Positions 56,563-64,000 of a stretch of DNA of 64,000 nucleotides are shown piece after piece. The notes beneath the pieces were generated by a model. The model was not told the DNA's origin and did not search any database. It saw only the letters and a list, made by a program, of their open reading frames with translations. The stretch covers positions 124,001 through 188,000 of the forward strand of contig NZ_JADFUA010000004.1 in the NCBI RefSeq assembly GCF_015223195.1, read 5' to 3'. Each line of letters starts with the position of its first letter. Within the stretch, counting starts at the first letter, position 1. Source of the stretch: Chitinilyticum piscinae (GTDB lineage Bacteria > Pseudomonadota > Gammaproteobacteria > Burkholderiales > Chitinibacteraceae). The position numbers and the translations under genes are program-made.

Positions 56563-59451
56563 ATGACCGACAAAACCAGCAACAAGTACCCCGTCAACCT
56601 GCTCGACACGCCGTTTCCGATGCGTGGCGATCTGGCCAAGCGCGAGCCCGGTTTCCTGAAAGCATGGCAGGACCAGCAGCTCTACAATAAGCTGCGCGAA
56701 AAGGCCCGCACGGAAAACCGCCCGCAATTCCTGCTGCATGACGGCCCGCCCTATGCCAACGGCGATATCCATATCGGTCACGCGGTCAACAAGATTCTGA
56801 AGGACATCATCATCAAGTCCAAGTCTCTGGCTGGTTTTGATGCGCCCTATGTGCCGGGCTGGGATTGCCACGGCCTGCCGATCGAACACCAGATCGAGAA
56901 GATCGTCAAAAGCGACAAGGATGCGGTAAAGAACAACCCCGACATCCACGCGCGCATCGTCGAATATCGCAAGGCCAACGGCCTGGATGAGAAGGAAACC
57001 AAGCTGCCGGCGTCCTTCACCCGCGAACTGTGCCGCGAATATGCCGCGAAGCAGATCGAGCGCCAGAAGGTCGACTTCATCCGCCTGGGCGTGTGGGGCG
57101 ACTGGGAAAACCCCTACCGCACCATGGATTTCAAAACCGAAGCCGAAATCGTGCGCACGCTGGGCAAGATCAACGCCAACGGCTACATGACGCGCGGCCA
57201 GAAGCCGGTGCACTGGTGCGTGGATTGCGGCTCGGCGCTGGCCGAAGCGGAAGTCGAATACGAAGACAAGACTTCCCCCGCCATCGATGTCGGTTTCCGC
57301 GTGATCGATGCTGCAGCCCTGTCCAAAGCCTTCGGCGGTGTTAATGTTGGCGATCTGCAGGCCTTTGCCGTGATCTGGACCACCACGCCATGGACGCTGC
57401 CCGCCAATCAGGCCGTCTGCGTGTCCGCTGATCTGACCTACGACCTGATCGCCACCGAGAAGGGCCTGCTGATTCTGGCGCGCGACCTGGCCGAAGCGGC
57501 GATCAAGCGCTATGGCCTGGATGCCAATGAAGTGATTGCGCAAGCCAAGGGTGCGGCACTGGAGGGCCTGCAGCTGCAGCACCCCTTCTTTGATCGCCAG
57601 GTGCCGGTGATTGTCGGCGACCACGTGACCACCGACGCGGGTACCGGCCTCGTGCACACCGCGCCCGCGCACGGTGTCGAGGATTACCAGGTTGGTCTGC
57701 ACTACAAGCTGCCGGTCGACAATCCGGTTGGCAACGATGGCCGCTACATCAGCAACACGCCGGCCATGAATGGCAACGTTGAACTGGCCGGCCTCACCGT
57801 CTGGAAAGCCAACCCGCTGGTACTGGAAGTGCTGGAAGCCAACGGCAATCTGCTGGCGAACGAGAAGCTGCTGCACAGCTACCCTCACTGCTGGCGTCAC
57901 AAGACGCCGATCATCTTCCGCGCCACCAGCCAGTGGTTTATTGCCATGGAGCATGCCGGGAACGACGGCAGCGTGTTGCGCGACAAGGCCAATAAGGCGG
58001 TCGACGACACCGCCTTTTTCCCGAGCTGGGGCCGCGCACGCCTGGAAGCCATGATCAAGAATCGCCCGGACTGGTGTATTTCGCGCCAGCGCAACTGGGG
58101 CGTGCCGATGACCTTCTTCGTGCACAAGGAAACCGGCGAGCTGCACCCGCGCTCCGCCGAGCTGCTGGAGCAGGTTGCGCAGCGCATCGAAAAACAGGGC
58201 ATCGAAGCCTGGTTCAGTCTGGACGCCAGCGAGCTGCTGGGTGCAGAGGCCGAGACCTATGAAAAACTGAAAGACACGCTGGACGTGTGGTTCGACTCCG
58301 GCTCGACGCACTTCGCCGTGCTGCGCGCGCGCGCGGGCCTGAAATGGCCGGCCGACCTGTATCTGGAAGGCTCCGACCAGCACCGCGGCTGGTTCCAGAG
58401 CTCGCTGCTGACGGCTTGCGCAACCGAAGGGCGTGCACCGTACGACCAGCTGCTCACCCACGGCTTTGTGGTGGACGGCAAGGGCATGAAGATGTCCAAG
58501 TCCAAGGGCAATGTGATCGCGCCGCAGACCGTCATCAACCAGATGGGCGCCGATATGCTGCGCCTGTGGACCGCCAGCACGGATTACTCGGGCGAGCTGT
58601 CGATTTCCGACGAAATCCTCAAGCGCACCACGGATTCCTATCGCCGCATCCGCAATACGCTGCGCTTCCTGCTGGCCAACCTGTCCGACTTCAAGGCGGA
58701 AAATGCCCTGCCCGTCGAACAGCTGACAACACTGGATCGCTATGCGCTGGTGCAACTGGCTGAATTCCAGCAGCGCGTACTGGCCTGCTATGACAAGTAC
58801 GAGTTCCATGTGGCCGTGCAGGACATCACCGCCTACGCGTCCGAAGAGCTTGGCTCCTTCTATCTGGACATCATCAAGGACCGCCTCTACACGATGGGCG
58901 CAGACAGCGCCGGCCGTCGCTCGGCGCAGACCGTGCTGTGGCACATCACACAGGCGCTGGTGCGACTGCTGGCGCCGATCACCTCGTTTACCGCGCATGA
59001 AGTCTGGGAAGTGCTCAATAGCACGGACGACAGCGTCTTCCTCGACCGCTGGCACGCCATCCCGGCCGTTGCCGATGCGGCCGCGCTGAATGCGCAGTTT
59101 GCCCTGGCGCGCGAAGTGCGGGCGCAAATGCACAAGGACATTGAAGTGCTGCGAACGGAGGGCAAGGTCGGCTCCAGCCTGCAGGCCGAAGTGGTCATCA
59201 CCGCCAGCGGCGATACGCATGCGGCTCTGGCAGCCCTTGGCGACGAGCTGAAATTCCTGCTCATCGTCTCGAAGGCCGAACTGCTGCAAGGCGCCGAAAC
59301 GGCCATCAGCGTCAAAGTGTCGGAATATGAGAAGTGCGAGCGCTGCTGGCACTACCACCCAACCGTAGGCACCGTAGATGGACACCCGACGCTGTGTGCT
59401 CGCTGCGACGACAATCTGCACGGTGCTGGCGAGGACCGCCGGCATGCTTAA
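56563..59451 (+). CDS. ileS: isoleucyl-tRNA synthetase
   Basis: Charges tRNA-Ile. The product is 962 residues, the usual bacterial length. HIGH appears as [10 protein letters not shown] near residue 70 and KMSKS as [11 protein letters not shown] near 645. The editing domain carries [14 protein letters not shown]-like [10 protein letters not shown] motifs and [12 protein letters not shown]. The C-terminal zinc finger (CERCWHYH to CARC) is complete. It overlaps lspA by 8 bp. Confidence 0.98.
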   Translation: MTDKTSNKYPVNLLDTPFPMRGDLAKREPGFLKAWQDQQLYNKLREKARTENRPQFLLHDGPPYANGDIHIGHAVNKILKDIIIKSKSLAGFDAPYVPGWDCHGLPIEHQIEKIVKSDKDAVKNNPDIHARIVEYRKANGLDEKETKLPASFTRELCREYAAKQIERQKVDFIRLGVWGDWENPYRTMDFKTEAEIVRTLGKINANGYMTRGQKPVHWCVDCGSALAEAEVEYEDKTSPAIDVGFRVIDAAALSKAFGGVNVGDLQAFAVIWTTTPWTLPANQAVCVSADLTYDLIATEKGLLILARDLAEAAIKRYGLDANEVIAQAKGAALEGLQLQHPFFDRQVPVIVGDHVTTDAGTGLVHTAPAHGVEDYQVGLHYKLPVDNPVGNDGRYISNTPAMNGNVELAGLTVWKANPLVLEVLEANGNLLANEKLLHSYPHCWRHKTPIIFRATSQWFIAMEHAGNDGSVLRDKANKAVDDTAFFPSWGRARLEAMIKNRPDWCISRQRNWGVPMTFFVHKETGELHPRSAELLEQVAQRIEKQGIEAWFSLDASELLGAEAETYEKLKDTLDVWFDSGSTHFAVLRARAGLKWPADLYLEGSDQHRGWFQSSLLTACATEGRAPYDQLLTHGFVVDGKGMKMSKSKGNVIAPQTVINQMGADMLRLWTASTDYSGELSISDEILKRTTDSYRRIRNTLRFLLANLSDFKAENALPVEQLTTLDRYALVQLAEFQQRVLACYDKYEFHVAVQDITAYASEELGSFYLDIIKDRLYTMGADSAGRRSAQTVLWHITQALVRLLAPITSFTAHEVWEVLNSTDDSVFLDRWHAIPAVADAAALNAQFALAREVRAQMHKDIEVLRTEGKVGSSLQAEVVITASGDTHAALAALGDELKFLLIVSKAELLQGAETAISVKVSEYEKCERCWHYHPTVGTVDGHPTLCARCDDNLHGAGEDRRHA

Positions 59452-59944
59452 GCGTCTGGCTACCTTCCGTCTGCCGCACTGGCTGGGGATTGCCCTGCTG
59501 GTACTGGTGCTGGACCAGATTACCAAGCACAGTATCGAGCTCTACTTCAAGCTGGGAGACACTTTGCCGGTCATACCCGGGTTTTTCAATCTCACACTGG
59601 CGTACAACCCCGGTGCTGCCTTTTCATTTCTGGCTGATGCCGGCGGCTGGCAGCGCCACTTCTTCACGCTGCTGGCCTTCGGAGTATCTGCGTACATCAT
59701 TTTTCTGCTGAAGAAACATCAGCAGGAAACACGCTTTGCGCTGGCGCTGGCGATGATCATGGGTGGCGCCATCGGTAATGCGATCGACCGCATCGTATTT
59801 GGCCATGTCATCGATTTTCTCGATTTCTATCTGGGTACCAGCCACTATCCTGCGTTCAATCTGGCAGACTCCGCGATTGTTGGCGGTGCCATGCTGATCA
59901 TCTGGGACAGTTTCAAGCAGAAAAACAAGGAACACGCCGCATGA
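59444..59944 (+). CDS. lspA: prolipoprotein signal peptidase
   Basis: Cleaves lipoprotein signal peptides in the inner membrane. The product is 166 residues from ATG 59444, with four membrane helices. The catalytic Asp pair is in [10 protein letters not shown] and FNLADSAI. It starts in the ileS 3' end and overlaps ispH (ATGA). The FkpB-type peptidyl-prolyl isomerase gene that often follows in gammaproteobacteria is absent. Confidence 0.97.
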   Translation: MLKRLATFRLPHWLGIALLVLVLDQITKHSIELYFKLGDTLPVIPGFFNLTLAYNPGAAFSFLADAGGWQRHFFTLLAFGVSAYIIFLLKKHQQETRFALALAMIMGGAIGNAIDRIVFGHVIDFLDFYLGTSHYPAFNLADSAIVGGAMLIIWDSFKQKNKEHAA

Positions 59945-60861
59945 ACATCATACTTGCCCAGCCGCGCGGCTTCTGTGCCGGCGTGGACCGTGCGATTGCC
60001 ATCGTGGAAAAGGCGCTGGAAAAATTCGGTGCACCGATCTATGTGCGTCATGAAGTGGTTCACAACAAATTCGTGATCGAGGATCTGAAAGCCAAGGGGG
60101 CAATCTTTATCGAGGATCTGGCCGATGTTCCGGCCGGCAACACGGTGATCTTCTCGGCTCACGGCGTTTCGCAGGCCGTACGGTCCGAAGCCGAAGCTCG
60201 CGGACTGAGCGTCTTCGATGCGACCTGCCCGCTGGTCACCAAGGTGCATCTCGAAGTACGCCGCCTGCAGCAGCAGGGTTTTGCCATCATCATGATCGGC
60301 CACAAGGGCCATCCGGAGGTGGAAGGCACCATGGGTCAGGGTGATGGTCCGATGTTCCTGGTCGAAGAAGCAGCCGATGTTGCATCACTGGACGTGCAGG
60401 GGCATGCCAAGCTGGCCTATGTTACGCAGACTACGCTGTCGGTCGATGATGCACAGAAGGTGGTCGATGCCTTGCGTGCCCGCTTCCCCGATATTGTCGG
60501 CCCCAAGAAAGATGACATCTGCTACGCCACGCAAAACCGCCAGGATGCGGTCAAGCAGCTGGCGCGCGATGTAGATGTACTGGTCGTGGTTGGCTCACCC
60601 AATAGTTCGAATTCCAACCGGCTGCGCGAAGTGGGCGCCAGCCTCGGCATTGCCGCCTATATGGTCGACAATGCCGGTGAACTGAAGGCCGAATGGTTCA
60701 CGCCTGAAGCTCGCGTCGGCATCACTGCCGGGGCCTCGGCCCCCGAGATTCTGGTTCAGCAGGTGGTGGAACGCATCCAGTCCTACGGAGCCAGAAGTGT
60801 CGCACCGATGGACGGAATAGAGGAAAACGTCGTCTTCAGCCTGCCCAAGGGTCTGGCCTGA
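59941..60861 (+). CDS. ispH: 4-hydroxy-3-methylbut-2-enyl diphosphate reductase
   Basis: Last step of the MEP pathway, producing IPP and DMAPP. The product is 306 residues. The three Cys ligands of the [4Fe-4S] cluster lie in [23 protein letters not shown] and [11 protein letters not shown]. The His residues in [12 protein letters not shown] and [11 protein letters not shown] and the SSNSNRL loop are all present. It forms the end of ribF-ileS-lspA-ispH and is closed by the terminator at 60877. Confidence 0.98.
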   Translation: MNIILAQPRGFCAGVDRAIAIVEKALEKFGAPIYVRHEVVHNKFVIEDLKAKGAIFIEDLADVPAGNTVIFSAHGVSQAVRSEAEARGLSVFDATCPLVTKVHLEVRRLQQQGFAIIMIGHKGHPEVEGTMGQGDGPMFLVEEAADVASLDVQGHAKLAYVTQTTLSVDDAQKVVDALRARFPDIVGPKKDDICYATQNRQDAVKQLARDVDVLVVVGSPNSSNSNRLREVGASLGIAAYMVDNAGELKAEWFTPEARVGITAGASAPEILVQQVVERIQSYGARSVAPMDGIEENVVFSLPKGLA

Positions 60862-60876
60862 GTCAGCCTTCATCCG

Positions 60877-60905
60877 GGCCACCCTTGGGGTGGCCTTTTT
60901 CTTTT
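60877..60905 (+). terminator. Rho-independent terminator after ispH
   Basis: GGCCACCC (60877-60884) pairs with GGGTGGCC (60888-60895) around TTG, followed by TTTTTCTTTT. It starts 15 bp after the ispH stop. Confidence 0.9.
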
Positions 60906-60953
60906 CTGCTGTCCGCATATACTTGCATCTCCAGCCGTTTGTAAAAGCCCGCC

Positions 60954-62780
60954 ATGAGCCAGTCAAGCACGCCCAACCCTACGGTCATCGCCCGCGAAAC
61001 GCTCAAACAGATGGCCCTGCGCCGCCTGGTGCCGACCCCTGATCATTACGAGGCGATCTATCACGAAATTGCCGGCACTCCCGAGGGCGAGCGTCTGCAC
61101 CCGATGCTGCGCGAGGTTTTCACGCTGCTGGCCGCCAGCCAGAACCGCAATGCACCGGAATTCGAACGCCAGCAGAACCAGCTGAAACGTCTTGCCGGCA
61201 GCGAAAAGTGGACGGATTTTTCCGAGTTGTTGCTGAAAACCGCCCAGACCATGGGAAGCCAGAGCGAACTCACCCGCTCATGGGCGGAACTGATTCGCGA
61301 ACTGATCCTGCAGTGGGATTTGCGCAATCCCGTCTACACCCCCAGCCGCAAGCAGGATAGCCTGGAAAAGGTCTTGATCAATTTTGGCGGTAACGGCGCC
61401 GAACTGAATGACAAGCTGGCCGCTCTGGTGAAAGCCTGGTCAGAAGGCGCCAGCGAGCAGCGCACAGACTATGGCAGTCTGGTGGATCCGGCAGTGAGCG
61501 ACAGCATTTCGGACAGTGCGAGTGCTCCGCAAACGACAACCAGCCTGCAAGGCAGCCCTGCCCCAGCAGACTACACCAGCTGGGCAAATGCTTTGGCTTC
61601 GACCCTGGATATCGGTGTGCGGGCACGCCTGGCGCACACCCCTGATCTGCAAGCCGAAGCCGCATCGCTGGCGCGCGAGGCAGGAACAATTGTGGATGCT
61701 GCAGGGTTCGACAAGATGCTGCCCCGCTTGCGCAAATTCTGGCTGCGCCTGGAGCTGCAGAATGATCAGGAGCAGCGCTTGTGCGATGCACTGATGAATC
61801 TGCTGCGGCTGCTTACCGACAATATGGCGGAAATTGTCATCGAAGATGACTGGGTACGTGGCCAGATCGCGGTGGTGCAGCAAATCATGGCGCAGCCGCT
61901 GGACATGCGCGTGCTCTACGATGCCGAGGCGGGCCTCAAGGAAGTGCTGTTCAAGCAGAGCCAGCTCAAGCATACCCTGGTGGAGGCGCAGGAAGCCCTG
62001 AAGCAAATGCTTGCATCCTTCATTGACCGGCTGGGTGTCATGTCGCAAAGCACCGATCGTTACCACGACCGCATTGCCGGGTATGCCGGACAGATCGAGA
62101 AAGCCAAGGACCTGGCCAGCATCCGCGAAGTGATGGAGGGCTTGTTGCAGGATACCCGCAGCATGCAGCTGGACGTGCAGCGCTCGCGCGATGAACTGAA
62201 CGATGCCCGCCGTCAGGCCGATGAAGCGCATAATCGTGTGGTTGAACTGGAACAGCAGCTCAGCGAACTGAGCCACCGCGTGCGAGAAGACCAGCTGACC
62301 GGCGCACTGAACCGGCGCGGAATGGAAGAAATGATGGATACGGAAATGGCGCGAGCCAGTCGCAATGGCAAGCCGCTATCCCTGGCCCTGCTTGACATCG
62401 ACAACTTCAAAAAACTGAATGATTCCAAAGGGCATGGCGCGGGTGACGACGCACTCAAGCACCTGGTCGGTGTCATCAAGTCCATCATCCGCCCGATGGA
62501 TTCGGTCGCACGCTATGGTGGCGAGGAATTTGTACTGGTCATGCCAGAAACGGACACGGCCAATGCGGTCATCGCCATGCAACGGGTGCAGCGGGAACTG
62601 ACCAAGCGCTTCTTCCTGCACAATAACGAGAAGCTGCTGATCACCTTCAGTGCGGGAGTAACCGAAATCGAGACAGGAGACACCCCGCAAGCCGTGCTCG
62701 AACGCGCCGATCATGCCATGTATCTGGCCAAGCGTGGCGGAAAAAACCGGGTGGAGGTGTATACCCACCCGGGTAGCTAG
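60954..62780 (+). CDS. GGDEF diguanylate cyclase, cytosolic
   Basis: Makes c-di-GMP. The product is 608 residues without membrane segments. A large helical N-terminal region (about 1-400) of unrecognised type leads through a coiled coil (about 400-445). The GGDEF domain (about 445-605) has active site GGEEF (RYGGEEFVLVMPETD), preceded five residues upstream by an RxxD inhibitory site (RPMD). The base-binding stretch DIDNFKKLNDSKGHGAGDDAL is intact. A TATACT at 60918-60923 may be its -10 element. Confidence 0.93.
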   Translation: MSQSSTPNPTVIARETLKQMALRRLVPTPDHYEAIYHEIAGTPEGERLHPMLREVFTLLAASQNRNAPEFERQQNQLKRLAGSEKWTDFSELLLKTAQTMGSQSELTRSWAELIRELILQWDLRNPVYTPSRKQDSLEKVLINFGGNGAELNDKLAALVKAWSEGASEQRTDYGSLVDPAVSDSISDSASAPQTTTSLQGSPAPADYTSWANALASTLDIGVRARLAHTPDLQAEAASLAREAGTIVDAAGFDKMLPRLRKFWLRLELQNDQEQRLCDALMNLLRLLTDNMAEIVIEDDWVRGQIAVVQQIMAQPLDMRVLYDAEAGLKEVLFKQSQLKHTLVEAQEALKQMLASFIDRLGVMSQSTDRYHDRIAGYAGQIEKAKDLASIREVMEGLLQDTRSMQLDVQRSRDELNDARRQADEAHNRVVELEQQLSELSHRVREDQLTGALNRRGMEEMMDTEMARASRNGKPLSLALLDIDNFKKLNDSKGHGAGDDALKHLVGVIKSIIRPMDSVARYGGEEFVLVMPETDTANAVIAMQRVQRELTKRFFLHNNEKLLITFSAGVTEIETGDTPQAVLERADHAMYLAKRGGKNRVEVYTHPGS

Positions 62781-62804
62781 AACTCGCTGGTCAGCACCAG
62801 CAGT

Positions 62805-63743
62805 TTACAGCGTTTCGGCAAACAGCTCTTCTGGCAGGACGACTGCCGTTCCCAGCTTTCCGACCACAATGCCTGCCGCCTTGTTGGACCAGGCCATCGC
62901 CTGCGGCAACTTGGCACCAGCGGCCAGCATCAGCCCAAGAGTGCCGATTACCGTATCACCGGCACCCGACACGTCGAAAACCTCCTGGGCCAATGTAGGC
63001 TGATGGACGACCTGATCAGCCGCAAACAGCGTCATTCCCTCTTCACTGCGCGTCACCAGTAAAGCCTCCAGTCGCAGCTCGGCACGCAGCGCCTCGGCCT
63101 TGGCCGTCAGTTCGGCTTCATCCTGCCACCGTCCTGCCACCTGCTTGAATTCGCTGCGATTGGGAGTCAGTAGTGTCGCACCGCGATAGCGCGAGTAATC
63201 ATCGCCCTTGGGGTCGACGAGTACCTGCTTGCCATGCGCTCGCGCCACATCAATCATCTGCTGGACGTGACGCAAGCCCCCCTTGCCGTAATCGGACAAG
63301 ATCACGACATCGACTTGCGGCAGCATTGCAGCAAATTCATCCAGCTTGGCCGCCAGAACTTCATGGCTCGGCTCGTTCTCGAAATCGATGCGCAGCAGCT
63401 GCTGCTGGCGTGCCAGCACCCGCAATTTCACCGTGGTGGCAATGGCCGGGTCGCGGTGCAAGGACGCCTTAACCCCGTGCGCCGACAACAATCGCTCGAG
63501 TGCCGTGCCTGCCTCATCATCGCCGACCACGGCAAGCAGATAGGCCTGACCACCCAGTGCGGCAATATTGCGGGCCACATTGGCGGCTCCCCCTGCGCGT
63601 TCGTCCGTGCGCAGGATGCGGGCCACAGGCACCGGCGCCTCGGGCGAGATGCGCTCGACATCACCAAACCAGTATCGATCAAGCATTACATCGCCGACGA
63701 CCAATACCCGGGCATTGGCAATTTGCTGCTGAAGTGCTGTCAT
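62805..63743 (-). CDS. rfaE1: D-glycero-beta-D-manno-heptose-7-phosphate kinase
   Basis: Phosphorylates heptose-7-phosphate for LPS inner-core ADP-heptose. The product is 312 residues, the kinase half only; the adenylyltransferase domain found fused in E. coli HldE is absent and would be a separate gene. PfkB/ribokinase signatures are GGAANVARNIAALGG and DVSGAGDTVIGTLGLML with the catalytic Asp. It is convergent with the GGDEF gene and follows pyrF by 14 bp. Confidence 0.95.
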   Translation of the reverse strand: MTALQQQIANARVLVVGDVMLDRYWFGDVERISPEAPVPVARILRTDERAGGAANVARNIAALGGQAYLLAVVGDDEAGTALERLLSAHGVKASLHRDPAIATTVKLRVLARQQQLLRIDFENEPSHEVLAAKLDEFAAMLPQVDVVILSDYGKGGLRHVQQMIDVARAHGKQVLVDPKGDDYSRYRGATLLTPNRSEFKQVAGRWQDEAELTAKAEALRAELRLEALLVTRSEEGMTLFAADQVVHQPTLAQEVFDVSGAGDTVIGTLGLMLAAGAKLPQAMAWSNKAAGIVVGKLGTAVVLPEELFAETL

Positions 63744-63757
63744 TGTGGTCTCCGGAT

Positions 63758-64000
63758 TCAGGCGGTCAGAATGCTGGCATTGATTTCAGCCAGAGTCTGC
63801 ATGGGATCGGCACTCTGGGTAATCGGACGGCCGATCACCAGATAGTCCGAACCAGCCGCAATCGCAGCAGGAGGTGTCATGATGCGGGTCTGGTCGTCGG
63901 CATTACTGCTTGCCGGCCGGATTCCCGGGGTTACGAGCTTGAATTCACGCCCACAGCGTCGCTTCAGCATGTCGGCCTCCTGAGCGGAACAGACCACACC
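63758..64000 (-). CDS. pyrF: orotidine 5'-phosphate decarboxylase, 5' end missing
   Basis: Final step of UMP synthesis. Only the C-terminal 80 codons lie in the window; the frame stays open to the last base. [54 protein letters not shown] and ADPMQTL are the C-terminal barrel strands, including the phosphate-binding GRPIT. It is probably cotranscribed with rfaE1. Confidence 0.96.
   Translation of the reverse strand, partial: GVVCSAQEADMLKRRCGREFKLVTPGIRPASSNADDQTRIMTPPAAIAAGSDYLVIGRPITQSADPMQTLAEINASILTA

Noticed and set aside
56143-59526. Long open reading frame (about 1127 codons) antisense to ileS
   Set aside because: It mirrors ileS, which has complete catalytic motifs and codon bias that suppresses stops on the other strand. 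The antisense protein shows no recognisable domain.
62787-62800. Terminator between the GGDEF and rfaE1 genes
   Set aside because: CTGGT-CAGC-ACCAG is a short 5-bp stem without a T-run on either strand.

Overview
The window is a gene-dense, mostly housekeeping stretch of a Gram-negative bacterial chromosome. It carries a complete lipid A and outer-membrane cluster, BamA, Skp, TamA/TamB, LptA-independent lipid A genes and flagellar genes. Gene order (pyrH-frr-uppS-cdsA-dxr-rseP-bamA-skp-lpxD-fabZ-lpxA-lpxB-rnhB; tmk-holB-pilZ-tatD; ribF-ileS-lspA-ispH) and protein style point to a motile betaproteobacterium, probably of the order Neisseriales. A secreted protein built from chitinase-A-type N-terminal Ig/FnIII-like repeats, together with a fermentative AdhE, suggests a chitin-degrading facultative anaerobe of the Chitinibacteraceae type. 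That placement is inference; no rRNA is present to test it. I see no tRNA, rRNA, insertion sequence, prophage or CRISPR array. No gene-free gap exceeds 300 bp; the largest is the roughly 250 bp in front of adhE.

Layout. 1-12.3 kb: the cell-envelope cluster, where translation coupling (ATGA/TGATG overlaps) runs through most genes; pyrH is cut by the window start. 12.4-17.1 kb: motA-motB, a membrane-anchored methyltransferase, an HDOD-GAF protein and an SpoU-type RNA methylase. 17.1-21.0 kb, minus strand: moxR-DUF58-transglutaminase operon. 21.1-29.9 kb: HDAC-like hydrolase, tamA-tamB, an MgtC-like membrane protein, then a two-gene unit of a miniature chemoreceptor-tip protein and a stand-alone diiron protein of the ODP type. 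29.9-33.3 kb, mostly minus strand: repeat protein with ChiA-N-like domains, SDR, a 49-residue membrane peptide, rnfH-ratA. 33.4-41.3 kb: dnaB, a HAD phosphatase, a cupin, then a minus-strand run of queF, DUF924, a CheA-P1/HD-GYP fusion and a TPR-GAF histidine kinase. 41.4-46.3 kb: a sodium symporter, an unknown gene and adhE with a likely FNR-type promoter. 46.3-53 kb: small membrane and DUF genes, a retropepsin-like protease, the tmk-holB-pilZ-MBL/tatD group, smr and vanZ. 53-64 kb: rmuC, flgA, ribF-ileS-lspA-ispH, a GGDEF cyclase, rfaE1 and pyrF (cut by the window end).

How it works together. Most genes build the envelope (isoprenoid carrier, phospholipid and lipid A precursors, barrel assembly) or maintain replication and translation. 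Layered on that is a signalling theme: flagellar motor, GGDEF, HD-GYP, PilZ, HDOD, a histidine kinase and a chemoreceptor-tip/diiron pair that could couple oxygen or iron status to chemotaxis. The most unusual sequence-level feature is a family of five 50-nt intergenic elements (31316, 34825, 41351, 46956, 53100) with the ends TGGGTATA and TATACCC that fold in one common register.
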